From the NCBI RefSeq assembly GCF_000383615.1, contig NZ_KB911596.1, positions 62,001 to 126,000 on the forward strand: a stretch of 64,000 bases of DNA, written 5' to 3'. The translations under genes and the position numbers were made by a program. Below, piece by piece: positions 1 to 8,343 of this stretch; within the stretch, counting starts at the first letter, position 1; each line of letters starts with the position of its first letter. The notes beneath the pieces are model-generated. The model searched no databases, was not told the origin of the DNA, and was given only the letters and a program-made list of their open reading frames with translations. The stretch comes from Streptomyces canus 299MFChir4.1 (GTDB lineage Bacteria; Actinomycetota; Actinomycetes; Streptomycetales; Streptomycetaceae).

Positions 1-123
1 GGCGCCGCCGATCGCGATCATCTGGACCTGGCGGCTGCCGAGTCCGCGCTCGTACCCCTCTTCGGACGCGTTCGGGGCCTTCTCCGAGCCTGAGCCTTTG
101 TCTTCGACCTGAGCGGAGGTCAT
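1..123 (-). CDS. Amino-acid permease (APC family), N-terminus only
   Basis: Only the first 41 codons are in the window; the gene runs off the left edge on the minus strand. The start is ATG at 123. The peptide has a hydrophilic cytoplasmic head followed by LGSRQVQMIAIGGA, which is the hallmark beginning of the first membrane segment in AnsP/GabP/LysP-type amino-acid permeases (the motif normally continues as IGTGLF). The likely role is proton-coupled uptake of an amino acid across the cytoplasmic membrane. The substrate cannot be judged from this fragment. Confidence 0.75.
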   Translation of the reverse strand, partial: MTSAQVEDKGSGSEKAPNASEEGYERGLGSRQVQMIAIGGA

Positions 124-444
124 GTGTGTGGTGCGCCTTTCTCCATGCCGAACCGGGCCTCTCGTCGGCCTCGGATCGGTTTCGATCCCCCCGGATTGAT
201 GGAGTCGTGCCTGGCCGGCGGTTACCGGCTCGGTGGCGCACCCGGCCGAACATACGGGTGGTGTTCGCCGGGCGGTCGTGAAGATTTATCACGGCCGCAG
301 CATTGATCACCCGTGCCGGATATGGCACAGGTCACAGGAAGAAGGGGACAAAGGGCGCCCGGAACACGCGAATGCCGTCAGTGCGGTGACGTGATCGTTA
401 TCCGGATTTGAGCGTCCTCTGAGCGAACACAGAACCGTCACATC
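124..444. other. Intergenic region between permease start and DUF2017 gene end
   Basis: 321 bases without a convincing gene. It must hold the leftward promoter of the permease and the 3' end of the clpS-DUF2017 transcript. A short dyad, GTGCC-N6-GGCAC, lies near 318-333 (minus-strand reading) and could be a weak operator. No clear terminator or RNA gene was seen. Confidence 0.4.
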
Positions 445-1047
445 TCACGGCATAAGGGTGGTCACGAGGGTCTCCTGGAGGCCGCCGAGCCACAGGTACG
501 CCATCACCATCGGCTTACGGGGGTCCTCGTCCGGGAGCCGGTAGAGGAGGTCGGTGTCCTCCTCGTCGGTGATGTCGAGGCGGGAGCCGATCGCGAGCCG
601 CAGGTCGTTGAGGGCGCCGAGCCACTGCTGGGACTCGGCCGTCGACAGCTTGAGGACCGCCCCGCCGTCGCCGCCGGAGTGCAGCGCGTCAAGGGAGCGG
701 ACCACCGCGAGGGCGTTCTCGCGCTTGCCGGTGCGCAGGTCGTTCTCGGTGTAGCGGCGGAACTCCGAGGAGTACGCCCGCTGCTCCTCGGCCTGCTCGG
801 CCTGGGGAGTGCCCTCGGGGTCGCTGTAGGCGTCCGGGAAGAGCCGCTTGAGCACCGGGTCGGACGGCGGCTCGCTCGGGCCGTCCGCGAAGAGCTCGGC
901 GAGCGGGTCGTCGGAGGCGTCCTCGGCGGGTCCCGGGCCGATGAGTTCCAGGAGCTGGACGGCCAGCGACCGGATGATGGAGATCTCGACGTCGTCGAGG
1001 GCGACGGCCGCGCCGCCGCCGGGGAGCGGTTCGAAGGTTCCGGGCAT
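445..1047 (-). CDS. DUF2017 family protein (ClpS neighbour)
   Basis: A 200-residue soluble protein starting MPGTFEPLPGGGAAVALDD, with the conserved DUF2017 pattern of an N-terminal ISIIRSLAVQLLELIGP helix and a C-terminal PRKPMVMAYLWLGGLQETL segment. The biochemical function is unknown. It lies 41 bases downstream of clpS on the same strand. This clpS-DUF2017 order is widespread in actinobacteria, so co-transcription and a link to Clp proteolysis are reasonable inferences but unproven. The middle (residues about 55-100) is acidic and low in complexity, so probably flexible. Confidence 0.85.
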   Translation of the reverse strand: MPGTFEPLPGGGAAVALDDVEISIIRSLAVQLLELIGPGPAEDASDDPLAELFADGPSEPPSDPVLKRLFPDAYSDPEGTPQAEQAEEQRAYSSEFRRYTENDLRTGKRENALAVVRSLDALHSGGDGGAVLKLSTAESQQWLGALNDLRLAIGSRLDITDEEDTDLLYRLPDEDPRKPMVMAYLWLGGLQETLVTTLMP

Positions 1048-1088
1048 CAGGGATTGTCGCTACTTCCGGTCCTGCGGGCGGGGTCGGG

Positions 1089-1406
1089 TCATTTCCGGTC
1101 CTGCTGGAGCGTGGCCCACAGACCGTAGCCGTGCATGGCCTGCACGTCGCGTTCCATCTCCTCGCGGGATCCGCTGGAGACGACCGCCCGGCCCTTGTGG
1201 TGGACGTCGAGCATCAGCTTGGTGGCCTTGTCCTTCGAGTAGCCGAAGTACGTCTGGAAGACGTAGGTCACGTAGCTCATGAGGTTGACCGGGTCGTTGT
1301 GGACGATCGTGACCCAGGGGACGTCCGGCTCGGGTACGGCGAAGACCTCCTCCGCCGACTCGGTGCGTTCGATCTCTACGGGAGCGGGTGACGTCACACG
1401 GCCCAT
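1089..1406 (-). CDS. clpS: ATP-dependent Clp protease adaptor ClpS
   Basis: 105 residues from ATG at 1406, typical for ClpS. The family core is present: VTIVHNDPVNLMSYVTYVF (residues 32-50), where the N-D-x-V-N segment shapes the N-degron pocket, then a helix with DKATKLMLDVHHKGRAVV and a C-terminal HGYGLWATL strand. ClpS binds the ClpA/ClpC N-domain and delivers proteins with destabilising N-terminal residues to ClpP. In-frame codons further upstream do not extend the conserved domain, so this start is preferred; GTG at residue 5 is an alternative. The gene leads the DUF2017 gene and is divergent from pncB, 58 bases away. Confidence 0.95.
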   Translation of the reverse strand: MGRVTSPAPVEIERTESAEEVFAVPEPDVPWVTIVHNDPVNLMSYVTYVFQTYFGYSKDKATKLMLDVHHKGRAVVSSGSREEMERDVQAMHGYGLWATLQQDRK

Positions 1407-1427
1407 GCTGCCACGCGCTCCACAAAT

Positions 1428-1456
1428 CGTCACACTGACGCGAAGTGGGGTAGCAT
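1428..1456 (+). promoter_or_regulatory. Probable pncB promoter giving a near-leaderless mRNA
   Basis: A TAGCAT hexamer at 1451-1456 lies only 8 bases before the pncB ATG (1465), with a weak -35 (CGTCAC, 1428-1433) 17 bases upstream. Transcription from this box would begin within about two bases of the start codon, and no Shine-Dalgarno sequence is present. A leaderless transcript, common in Streptomyces, is therefore inferred. Confidence 0.45.
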
Positions 1457-1464
1457 CCGTTGTT

Positions 1465-2811
1465 ATGAACACAGCGGACCTTGGGCTGCCGGTGGACGTT
1501 CCCTCGACGGCGCTCTTCACGGACCAGTACGAGCTGACCATGCTGCAGGCCGCCCTGAAGGCGGGTACCGCCGAACGGCGCAGCGTGTTCGAGGTCTTCA
1601 CCCGGCGGCTGCCGGAAGGGCGGCGCTACGGCGTCGTCGCGGGCACCGGCCGGGTCCTGGACGCGGTGGAGAACTTCCGCTTCGACGGGAACGTCCTCAC
1701 CTTCCTGCGCGAGCGCTCCATCGTCGACGAGGAGACCCTGGACTGGCTCGCCTCCTACCGCTTCGGCGGCGACATCTGGGGCTACCCGGAGGGCGAGGTC
1801 TACTTCCCGGGCTCGCCGATCATGCGGGTGGAGGGCTCCTTCGCCGAGTGCGTGCTCCTGGAGACCGTGATCCTGTCGATCCTCAACCACGACTCCGCGA
1901 TAGCCGCGGCCGCCTCCCGGATGTCCTCGGCCGCGGGCGACCGGCCGCTCATCGAGATGGGCGCCCGCCGCACCCACGAGCTGTCCGCCGTGGCCGCCGC
2001 CCGCGCCGCCTACGTCGGCGGCTTCGCCACCACCTCCGACCTCGCGGCCGGTTTCCGCTACGGCATCCCGACGGTGGGCACCTCCGCCCACGCCTTCACC
2101 CTCCTGCACGACCAGGAGCGGGACGCCTTCCAGGCCCAGGTGGAGTCACTGGGCCGGGGCACGACCCTGCTGGTGGACACCTACGACGTCACCGAGGCCG
2201 TCCGTACGGCCGTCGAGGTCGCCGGGCCCGAGCTGGGGGCCGTGCGCATCGACTCCGGCGACCTGCTGCTGGTCGCCCACCGGGTGCGGCAGCAGCTCGA
2301 CGAGCTGGGCGCCAAGGGGACGCGGATCATCGTCACCTCCGACCTCGACGAGTACGCCATCGCGTCGCTGGCCGCGGCCCCGGTGGACGCGTACGGCGTC
2401 GGCACCCAGCTGGTGACGGGGTCCGGGCACCCGACCGCCTCGATGGTCTACAAGCTGGTCGCGCGGGCCGAGTCCGACGACCCGAAGGCGCCGCTGATCC
2501 CGGTCGCGAAGAAGTCGTCCGGGGGCAAGACCTCGGTCGGCGGCCGCAAGTGGGCGGCCCGGCGGCTGGACGCGGAGGGGTTCGCGGAGGCCGAGGTGGT
2601 GGGCACCGGGCCGGTCCCGGCGGGGCTCACGGACCGGCAGCTGCTGGTGGAGCTGGTCAAGGGCGGCGAGGTCGTCGCCCGCGAGCCGCTGGACGTCGTA
2701 CGGGACCGGCATGCCGCCGCCCGGGCCAATCTGCCGCTGTCGGCGACCCAGCTCTCGCGCGGGGAGCCGGTCATTCCGACGGAGTACGTCAACGGGCGCA
2801 CGGGTAGCTAG
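1465..2811 (+). CDS. pncB: Nicotinate phosphoribosyltransferase
   Basis: 448 residues starting MNTADLGLPVDVPSTALFTDQ. It makes nicotinate mononucleotide from nicotinic acid and PRPP with ATP, the entry step of the Preiss-Handler NAD salvage route in the cytosol. Family landmarks are the N-terminal LFTDQYELTMLQAAL, the FEVFTRRLPEGR segment, the GTSAHAFTLLHD active-site loop, VRIDSGDLLLVAHRVR and the DAYGVGTQLVTG phosphate-binding strand. Frame and similarity would allow an upstream start, but ATG 1465 matches the family N-terminus and the TAGCAT promoter box. The nicotinamidase that supplies its substrate follows 97 bases downstream on the same strand. Confidence 0.95.
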   Translation: MNTADLGLPVDVPSTALFTDQYELTMLQAALKAGTAERRSVFEVFTRRLPEGRRYGVVAGTGRVLDAVENFRFDGNVLTFLRERSIVDEETLDWLASYRFGGDIWGYPEGEVYFPGSPIMRVEGSFAECVLLETVILSILNHDSAIAAAASRMSSAAGDRPLIEMGARRTHELSAVAAARAAYVGGFATTSDLAAGFRYGIPTVGTSAHAFTLLHDQERDAFQAQVESLGRGTTLLVDTYDVTEAVRTAVEVAGPELGAVRIDSGDLLLVAHRVRQQLDELGAKGTRIIVTSDLDEYAIASLAAAPVDAYGVGTQLVTGSGHPTASMVYKLVARAESDDPKAPLIPVAKKSSGGKTSVGGRKWAARRLDAEGFAEAEVVGTGPVPAGLTDRQLLVELVKGGEVVAREPLDVVRDRHAAARANLPLSATQLSRGEPVIPTEYVNGRTGS

Positions 2812-2908
2812 GGGCTGTCGCCCCGAACGCGCCCGCCCCTGCCCCCTCCCGCACGGTCCCCGAAGTCTCTAGGCTCGTAAGTTCACTCTTAGTCGAAGGA
2901 CACCCACC

Positions 2909-3496
2909 ATGCGCCGCGCCTTGATCGTCGTCGACGTGCAGAACGACTTCTGCGAGGGAGGCAGCCTCGCGGTGGCCGGAGGCGCCGATGTGGCCGCCGC
3001 CGTCACCGAGCTGATCGGGCAGGCGGCGGGCTCCGGCTACCAGCACGTGGTGGCCACCCGCGACCACCACATCGCCCCCGGCGGCCACTTCGCCGACAAC
3101 CCCGACTTCGTGCACTCCTGGCCCGCGCACTGCGTCGCCGGGACCGAGGGCGTGGGGTTCCACCCGAACTTCGCGCCGGCCGTCGCCTCCGGGGCGATCG
3201 ACGCGGTCTTCGACAAGGGGGCGTACGCGGCGGCGTACAGCGGGTTCGAGGGCGCCGACGAGAACGGCGTGACGCTGGGCGACTGGCTGCGGGCGCGGGA
3301 GGTGACGGAGGTGGACGTGGTCGGGATCGCCACGGACCACTGCGTACGGGCCACCGCGCTGGACGCGGCCCGGGAGGGCTTCCGCACGCAGGTCCTCCTC
3401 GACCTCACCGCCGGGGTCGCCGAGGCGACGACCGAGCGGGCGATCGAGGAGCTGCGGGAGGCGGGCGTGGAGCTGTCCGGGAAGCCGGTCGTCTAG
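2909..3496 (+). CDS. pncA: Nicotinamidase / isochorismatase-fold amidohydrolase
   Basis: 195 residues. It hydrolyses nicotinamide to nicotinic acid and ammonia, feeding PncB. The catalytic triad expected for PncA is visible as D9, K103 and C145 (in ATDHCVRATA). Metal ligands fit D52, H54 and H60, with H74 in the WPAHCV motif. Length and motifs match PncA rather than a generic isochorismatase. A TAGGCT box at 2870-2875 may be its own -10, so it need not depend on pncB read-through. Together the two genes form a complete nicotinamide-to-NaMN salvage pair. Confidence 0.95.
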   Translation: MRRALIVVDVQNDFCEGGSLAVAGGADVAAAVTELIGQAAGSGYQHVVATRDHHIAPGGHFADNPDFVHSWPAHCVAGTEGVGFHPNFAPAVASGAIDAVFDKGAYAAAYSGFEGADENGVTLGDWLRAREVTEVDVVGIATDHCVRATALDAAREGFRTQVLLDLTAGVAEATTERAIEELREAGVELSGKPVV

Positions 3497-3511
3497 GGCG
3501 GTGGGCGGTGC

Positions 3512-3856
3512 TCAGGCCGACGCCGCCGGGGTCCTGAACAGTGACCTGATCGGATGCCACAGCTCCTGCGCCAGCTCAGGCCCGCCCGCGACAGCGTTGT
3601 CAGGGGCCGTACGCCATATCAGCCCGTCCGGGTGGTGGAGTACGGCCGTGATCTCGTCGGGGGTCGGGGGCGCGCCGTTGCCGCGCAGGTACACCGCCCG
3701 TAGCCCCAGGTTGCGCAGCCTGGTCAGGGCGCGCGCCCGGTTCTGGGCGTGGACCAGTACCCGCACGCTGCCGTAGCCGTCGGCGGGCGGGCGGGGCAGG
3801 TTCAGCGCCACCACCACCCTGCCGTTCGGCAACTTGCAGAAACCTCCTGCGGCCAT
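3512..3856 (-). CDS. Conserved hypothetical protein
   Basis: 114 residues from ATG at 3856, with no signal peptide or membrane segment. It begins MAAGGFCKLPNGRVVVALN and has an alternating basic and hydrophobic middle (QNRARALTRLRNLGLRAVYLR), then a DEITAVLHHPDGLIWR stretch. The overall look is a small alpha/beta domain, but no family function was recognised. It ends 15 bases from the pncA stop and points toward it, so the two genes are convergent. Codon usage is typical of the surrounding genes, which supports it as real. Confidence 0.6.
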   Translation of the reverse strand: MAAGGFCKLPNGRVVVALNLPRPPADGYGSVRVLVHAQNRARALTRLRNLGLRAVYLRGNGAPPTPDEITAVLHHPDGLIWRTAPDNAVAGGPELAQELWHPIRSLFRTPAASA

Positions 3857-3916
3857 GCGTCACATCCCCGTGAGCGTCGGTGTCAATAAGGAAGCCACAG
3901 GACGCACCTAAACACG

Positions 3917-3949
3917 ATCGGCGGCAACCCGCCAGGGGTTGCCGCCGAT
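3917..3949 (-). terminator. Perfect 14-bp hairpin after the M6 protease gene
   Basis: ATCGGCGGCAACCC (3917-3930) pairs without mismatch with 3936-3949 around a 5-base loop. It lies about 20 bases past the stop of the protease gene on the minus strand and is most likely its intrinsic terminator. There is no long U-tract, as is usual in Streptomyces. Confidence 0.7.
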
Positions 3950-3968
3950 ACGCTTCTGACCTGCGGCT

Positions 3969-6323
3969 TTACTTCTTCTTGGCCGAAGGTCCGACCTGGA
4001 GCGTGATCGTCGAGCCGTTCAGGGGCTCCTTGACGATCTTGATCCGGGTGTCGGTGTCAGTGATGTTGACGCCGGCGAGCGGGTTCGTCGGGTCGTAGTA
4101 GCTCGACGTGCCGTCGTCGAAGACCGGGACGCCCGGCTTGGACTTGATCTTCGTCGGGACGTCGGCGTTGTGCAGCGTGATCGAGTCCGTCGGGTACCAG
4201 CTGAAGGTGGAGTCGTAGGCCTGGATGCGGTTGCGCATCAGCGTGCCGTCGGACCACTTCAGCGCGGTCGGGTGGGAGTCGACCGGGAGGATCAGACCCT
4301 CGCCCGGGTGCTGGCTGGTGTTGTCGTCCGCCTGGGAGGTGTCCCACTTCCAGATCAACAGGCCGTTCTGGTAGGCGTAGTGCTCCACCCAGTCCGGACG
4401 GGTCTTCGAGAAGCCGTAGTTGTACGGGCCGACCTTCAACACCTTGTCGTACGACACGTATTGGCGGTTCTCGGCGAGGTAGTACTGCGCGTAGTCGTCC
4501 GTGATGGAGGCGCCTATGCGCGAGAAGCCGTTCGCGGTCCAGGCGGCGTCCGCCGTCTCGGCGTTGTCGGAGAACAGGGGTGCGCCGTCGGCGGTCACCG
4601 TGATCTCGTCGGCCGCGAAGCCCTTCTGGGCGACTCCGCCATCGGTCTGGTAGCGGAAGCGCAGCTGGATCTTCTGGCCCGCGTAGGCGTTCAGCGGGAA
4701 GGTCAACTTCTGGTACGCCTCGACCGTGCCGGTGAGTGCGGGCTTGCCGCTGCCGTCACGCGGGATCGCGGTGCCGTCGGCCAGAGTGCCGTCGATCGGC
4801 GTCCAGTTGGCGCCGGCGTCGGTGGAGACCTCGGCGTAGACGTAGTCGTAGTCCTGCTCGGTGTCCCACCAGGCGTCGAGGGTCAGCGCCGCCGAGGACT
4901 TGCCGGTCAGGTCGACCGGGCGGGTCAGGGTGTTGCGCAGATCGTTGCCACTGCCGCTCCACCACTGGGTCGCGCCCTGCGCCGGGGTGACCACCGGGGT
5001 GGTGACCTTCTTCCTCGGCAGCTGGACGACGAGCGCCTGCGGGTTCTTGGTGTTGTACTCCGCGACGCCCAGCTTGTGGCTGGAGCGCTTGCCTGCCGTG
5101 GCCACGTCGTAGTCGAGCCAGCCCAGTTGGAGCTTGTCCCAGGCGTTCATGTCGCCGGGCAGGTCGCCGATGGAGTCCTTGCCGGTGCCGAGCCAGGAGC
5201 CGGAGGACATCAGGGTCCAGAAGCCGGTGGAGTTCTCGCCCCCGCCCGAGGTGTCGTACTCGTCGGGCAGGCCGAGGTCGTGGCCGTACTCGTGGGCGAA
5301 GACGCCCAGGCCGCCGTTCTCCGGCTGGATGGTGTAGTCGCCGACCCAGACGCCGGTGTCGCCGATCTGGGTGCCGCCGAGCTTGTTGGTGTCCGGGCCG
5401 GTGGAACCGGCGTCGGTGCCGAAGGCGTACCAGCGGTGCGCCCAGATCGCGTCCTCGCCCTGGGCGCCGCCGCCCGCGGACTCGTCCTCGCCGGCGTGCA
5501 CGATCTGGAAGTGGTCGATGTAGCCGTCGGGCTCGTTGAAGTTGCCGTCGCCGTCGAAGTCGTAGCGGTCCCACTGGTCGAACTCGGCCAGTTCCGCCTT
5601 GATCTCGGCGGCGGTGTCGCCGGCCGCCTCGCGCTGGGCGACCCAGGCGTTGACGCCGTCCTGGACCGCGTACCAGGCGCCGGTGGAGGCCTTGTTGGAG
5701 CCGTAACGGGCCTCGTTGTAGGGGACCTTGACCCAGTCGGTGACCTCGCCGTCGACCGAGTAGCGGCCCGAGGACTGCTTCTCGTAGTACTTCTTCAGCG
5801 ACTCGGTCTTCTTGCCGGTGCCGAAGTAGAGGTCCCGGAAGTGCGCCTGGTTGTAGTCCGCCTGCCAGGCCGTGCTGTTGTTCTGCTTGCGGTCCGGCTG
5901 GGCGATCTTGTTGTGCAGCGGGCCGGCCGTGCCGCCGTAGCGGGGGTCGACCTGGTCGCCGAACTCCACGAGGATCGTGAAGATCTTGTCGGTCTTCTCG
6001 CGGCCGAGTTCGACGTACTTGCTGTCGCCCTTGCGGCTCTTGAGCTCGACCACCTGGGAGCCGTTGCGGTTCTTGACCGCCGCGTCCCCGGATATGACCT
6101 GGTCGAGCGCCTCCTTTCGCTGCGCCTGCTGGGTCTTGGTCAGCGGGCCGTCGAAGTCGTGCTCCCTGGCCTTGGCCGGCTGCGGGTCGCGCCGGTCGGC
6201 CGCGGAAGTCTTCGTGGAGCTGTCCGCGGCCTGCGCCACGGCGAACGTGGAGAACGTGGCCGAGGCCGCGGCTATCGCCACGACCGTCGCTGCCGTCCTG
6301 AACGTCCAGGATCTGTCCGTCAC
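3969..6323 (-). CDS. Secreted M6-family (immune inhibitor A type) metalloprotease
   Basis: 784 residues from GTG at 6323, chosen because GGAGAGG lies six bases upstream; a TTG eight codons earlier has no such site. Residues 1-32 form a Sec signal peptide (basic head, TAATVVAIAAASATF core, AVAQA cleavage region). The zinc motif HEYGH is at about 344-348, followed by DLGLPDEYD, which is diagnostic of peptidase family M6. A DFDGDGNFNEPDGYID segment just before it resembles a calcium loop. The C-terminal 350 residues contain beta-rich, carbohydrate-binding-like domains (YAGQKIQLRFRYQTDGG). The likely role is extracellular protein breakdown. Related Bacillus InhA degrades antibacterial peptides, but that specificity is not implied here. 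Confidence 0.9.
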   Translation of the reverse strand: MTDRSWTFRTAATVVAIAAASATFSTFAVAQAADSSTKTSAADRRDPQPAKAREHDFDGPLTKTQQAQRKEALDQVISGDAAVKNRNGSQVVELKSRKGDSKYVELGREKTDKIFTILVEFGDQVDPRYGGTAGPLHNKIAQPDRKQNNSTAWQADYNQAHFRDLYFGTGKKTESLKKYYEKQSSGRYSVDGEVTDWVKVPYNEARYGSNKASTGAWYAVQDGVNAWVAQREAAGDTAAEIKAELAEFDQWDRYDFDGDGNFNEPDGYIDHFQIVHAGEDESAGGGAQGEDAIWAHRWYAFGTDAGSTGPDTNKLGGTQIGDTGVWVGDYTIQPENGGLGVFAHEYGHDLGLPDEYDTSGGGENSTGFWTLMSSGSWLGTGKDSIGDLPGDMNAWDKLQLGWLDYDVATAGKRSSHKLGVAEYNTKNPQALVVQLPRKKVTTPVVTPAQGATQWWSGSGNDLRNTLTRPVDLTGKSSAALTLDAWWDTEQDYDYVYAEVSTDAGANWTPIDGTLADGTAIPRDGSGKPALTGTVEAYQKLTFPLNAYAGQKIQLRFRYQTDGGVAQKGFAADEITVTADGAPLFSDNAETADAAWTANGFSRIGASITDDYAQYYLAENRQYVSYDKVLKVGPYNYGFSKTRPDWVEHYAYQNGLLIWKWDTSQADDNTSQHPGEGLILPVDSHPTALKWSDGTLMRNRIQAYDSTFSWYPTDSITLHNADVPTKIKSKPGVPVFDDGTSSYYDPTNPLAGVNITDTDTRIKIVKEPLNGSTITLQVGPSAKKK

Positions 6324-6660
6324 TTGTACCTCTCCCCTATCAGGCAAGTGACCGGTATTTGACTAAAGGTTGGGGAGAAAAGACAGATCTTGACTTGGAC
6401 CCGTCAATTGCATTATTAGGAGCCGGTGTTCGCATTGCGGACACGTGACGGCAACACGACAGGCGCGCACGACCGTCCACTTGATGGATGTCATGACTCC
6501 GTGCGCCCCCTGTGCTCCGGCACTGTTGGTTAGGTCACGCTTACTGTTCGTTCCAGTCGGGCACACAGGCGATTAGAGTCGATTGGCGGAACGCCCGGAT
6601 GTCGGCGGAATGCCAGGCCGACGTCCCCCGTGGACCCCCGATTCCGAGGACACGATTGCC
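6324..6660. promoter_or_regulatory. Intergenic region between protease and small membrane-protein gene
   Basis: 337 bases between divergent genes with AT content well above the neighbours (about 6355-6420). On the plus strand TTGACT (6390-6395), 17 bases and TTATTA (6413-6418) form a good candidate promoter toward the small membrane protein. The same stretch contains the dyad TTGAC-N8-GTCAA (6390-6407), so a repressor could act here. No clear minus-strand promoter was found for the protease. Confidence 0.4.
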
Positions 6661-6921
6661 ATGCCTCGTCCGACCGCCGCACAGATCGCCTACGGTTCGA
6701 TCACCGTCATCTTCTCGACGCTCGCCATGCTGCTGCTGTCACAGACGAGTTCGGCCGTGGGGACCGCGGTCATCGCGGTCTCGGCGCTCGTCCTCGGCCT
6801 GCTGGTCGCCATGACGGTGCCGCAACCGAAGTCCCGCGTCGTCGCGCTGAGCAGGCCCGTCGAACGCCGCGCGGAGGAGCCCGTCCCGGCCGCGGCCACC
6901 CACTCCAAGACCGCCGCGTGA
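6661..6921 (+). CDS. Small two-helix membrane protein
   Basis: 86 residues from ATG at 6661, preceded by GAGGA. Two hydrophobic helices (about residues 10-27 and 33-52: YGSITVIFSTLAMLLL and TAVIAVSALVLGLLVAM) are followed by a basic, then Ala/Glu-rich cytoplasmic tail ending KTAA. It is probably an inner-membrane protein of the kind common in Streptomyces. No catalytic motif is visible and no function can be assigned. An earlier in-frame start would add an unlikely proline-rich head, so it was not used. Confidence 0.65.
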   Translation: MPRPTAAQIAYGSITVIFSTLAMLLLSQTSSAVGTAVIAVSALVLGLLVAMTVPQPKSRVVALSRPVERRAEEPVPAAATHSKTAA

Positions 6922-7624
6922 GCACTGCGTTCGCTTAGGCGGGGGCTGTGGGTCGTCCCGGGTTCGTCGGGGCACCCGTCGGGTTCGCACCGCCGGGTTC
7001 GCGCCCAGGCCGAGGAGCCCGTACCGGATACTCCGGATCGTCCCCGGGTTCGCCGGGGCACGCCAAGGCGGCCGTCGCGTTCGCCACATGGTTGCCGACG
7101 GCTCGGCACTCCCGGCCGGGCCGGTCCCGAGGACGCCGTCACGGGTCCGACCGCGTCGACCCATGCGCTCCGCGGGCCGAAGAGTCCGGGCCCACCGCGG
7201 CACCACGAGCCCCAAGACCACCGCGGCCGCACCACGTTCGCCGGGCCGGCCGTCGCCTTCGCTCGGCTGCCGACGGCTCGGCATCGCCGCACCGGTCCCA
7301 GGGACGCGCCTCAAGCCCCGCCGTCACAGCCCCGGCCACACCGACCCACGCGCTCACCAAGCCAACGAGCCCAGGCCCACCACGGCGCCGCAAGCCCCAA
7401 GACCACCGCCCGAGCACCACGTTCGCCGAGCCGGGCGCCTGCGCGGTCCCGGGTTCGCCCAGGCGGCCAGGGCTCCGACCGCACAGAGCCATGCGCCCGG
7501 GCCCGCCGTAGGCACACGGCCCCCCAAGACCGCCGCACCGGTCCCGGGGACGCGCCTCGGGCCCCGCCGTCACCGGCCCGGCCGGGCCGGTGACGAAGAC
7601 AGCCCACGGAACCCGCCGTCGGAG
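6922..7624. repeat. Degenerate GC-rich tandem repeat region without a gene
   Basis: 703 bases of imperfect repeats. A block starting GCCGACGGCTCGGC at 7094 recurs at 7269 (offset 175). Inside the blocks CCCCAAGACC recurs at 7210, 7395 and 7522, ACCGGTCCC at 7291 and 7537, and the GGTTCGCC/GGTTCGTC motif many times from 6961. Unit length drifts (about 125-185 bases) and each unit is in a different frame, so the open frames on both strands look accidental. Minus-strand translation shows two diverged copies of a peptide containing ANVV-x2-RWSWG, separated by frame changes. Confidence 0.7.
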
Positions 7625-8254
7625 TCAGCCCGCGCTGACCACCACCGTCTTCGCCGCCTTGTCGTGCAGGCCCTGTTTGTAGGGCTTGTCGAAGTAGCTC
7701 CAGCCGCCCGAGATGGCGGTCCAGATGCAGGCGCAGCAGAAGGCGAAGGGGATCCACAGCACCGCCGAGCGGATCAGCGTGGTCTGTGCGGAGGGTGTGG
7801 AGCCGTTGTCGAGGTTGGCCACCCGCATGCCGAGCCACTTCTTGCCGAGGGTCTGCCCGGACCGGGTGATCATGATGGTGTCGTAGGCGATGTAGAGCAC
7901 CGCGGCGACGAGTGACTGCGCGAGCGACTTGCCGTACTGCACGTTGTCGCCGTTCACGTCGTACTCGTTCACCCCGAAGCCCCAGGTGACCAGCCCGACG
8001 ACGATGGCCACCAGGATCATGTCGATGATGCGGGCCAGCGTGCGTCGGCCGCTGGGCGCCAGCGGCGGCATGCCGGACAGCGGGTCGGTGGGGTAGGAGC
8101 CGCCGCCGTACGGGTCGCCGCCGGGGGCGTCCCCGTAGGGCGGGGGCGGTGCGCTGTACGGCGATCCCGAGCCCTCGGCCGGCGGGGGCTGTTTCCTGAA
8201 CGGGTCGTCATCCGGCGGCTGCTGGCCGGAGCCGGGGGGCGGTTCACTGCTCAT
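7625..8254 (-). CDS. RDD family membrane protein (short form)
   Basis: 209 residues from ATG at 8254. Residues 1-65 are a Pro/Gly/Tyr-rich disordered head (DPFRKQPPPAEG and similar). After it comes an RDD domain with R-x-L-A-R-I-I-D-M near 72, a second helix, a GQTLGKKWLGMRVANLDNG motif and a final helix pair ending FDKPYKQGLHDKAAKTVVV, the family's typical C-terminal HDK signature. RDD proteins are three- or four-helix membrane proteins; some act as Na+/H+ exchangers, but most have no proven role. It is followed upstream on the same strand by a larger RDD gene, and the two may be co-transcribed paralogues. Confidence 0.85.
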   Translation of the reverse strand: MSSEPPPGSGQQPPDDDPFRKQPPPAEGSGSPYSAPPPPYGDAPGGDPYGGGSYPTDPLSGMPPLAPSGRRTLARIIDMILVAIVVGLVTWGFGVNEYDVNGDNVQYGKSLAQSLVAAVLYIAYDTIMITRSGQTLGKKWLGMRVANLDNGSTPSAQTTLIRSAVLWIPFAFCCACIWTAISGGWSYFDKPYKQGLHDKAAKTVVVSAG

Positions 8255-8343
8255 GGCCCGAGTCGACCGCGAACCCCGCGCCTCCGCATCCGGCGAGCGG
8301 CCGTCCGGAGTACCGAATCCCGTACGCCGTTCGCAGGACCCGC

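Noticed and set aside
4170..6362. Open frame of 730 codons opposite the M6 protease
   Set aside because: Same reasoning: complementary to a well-supported gene, biased towards Val, Leu, Gly and Arg, no motif.
6690..7573. Several open frames in the repeat region at 6.9-7.6 kb
   Set aside because: Frames change between repeat units and no unit keeps a stable protein; open frames are expected by chance at this GC content.
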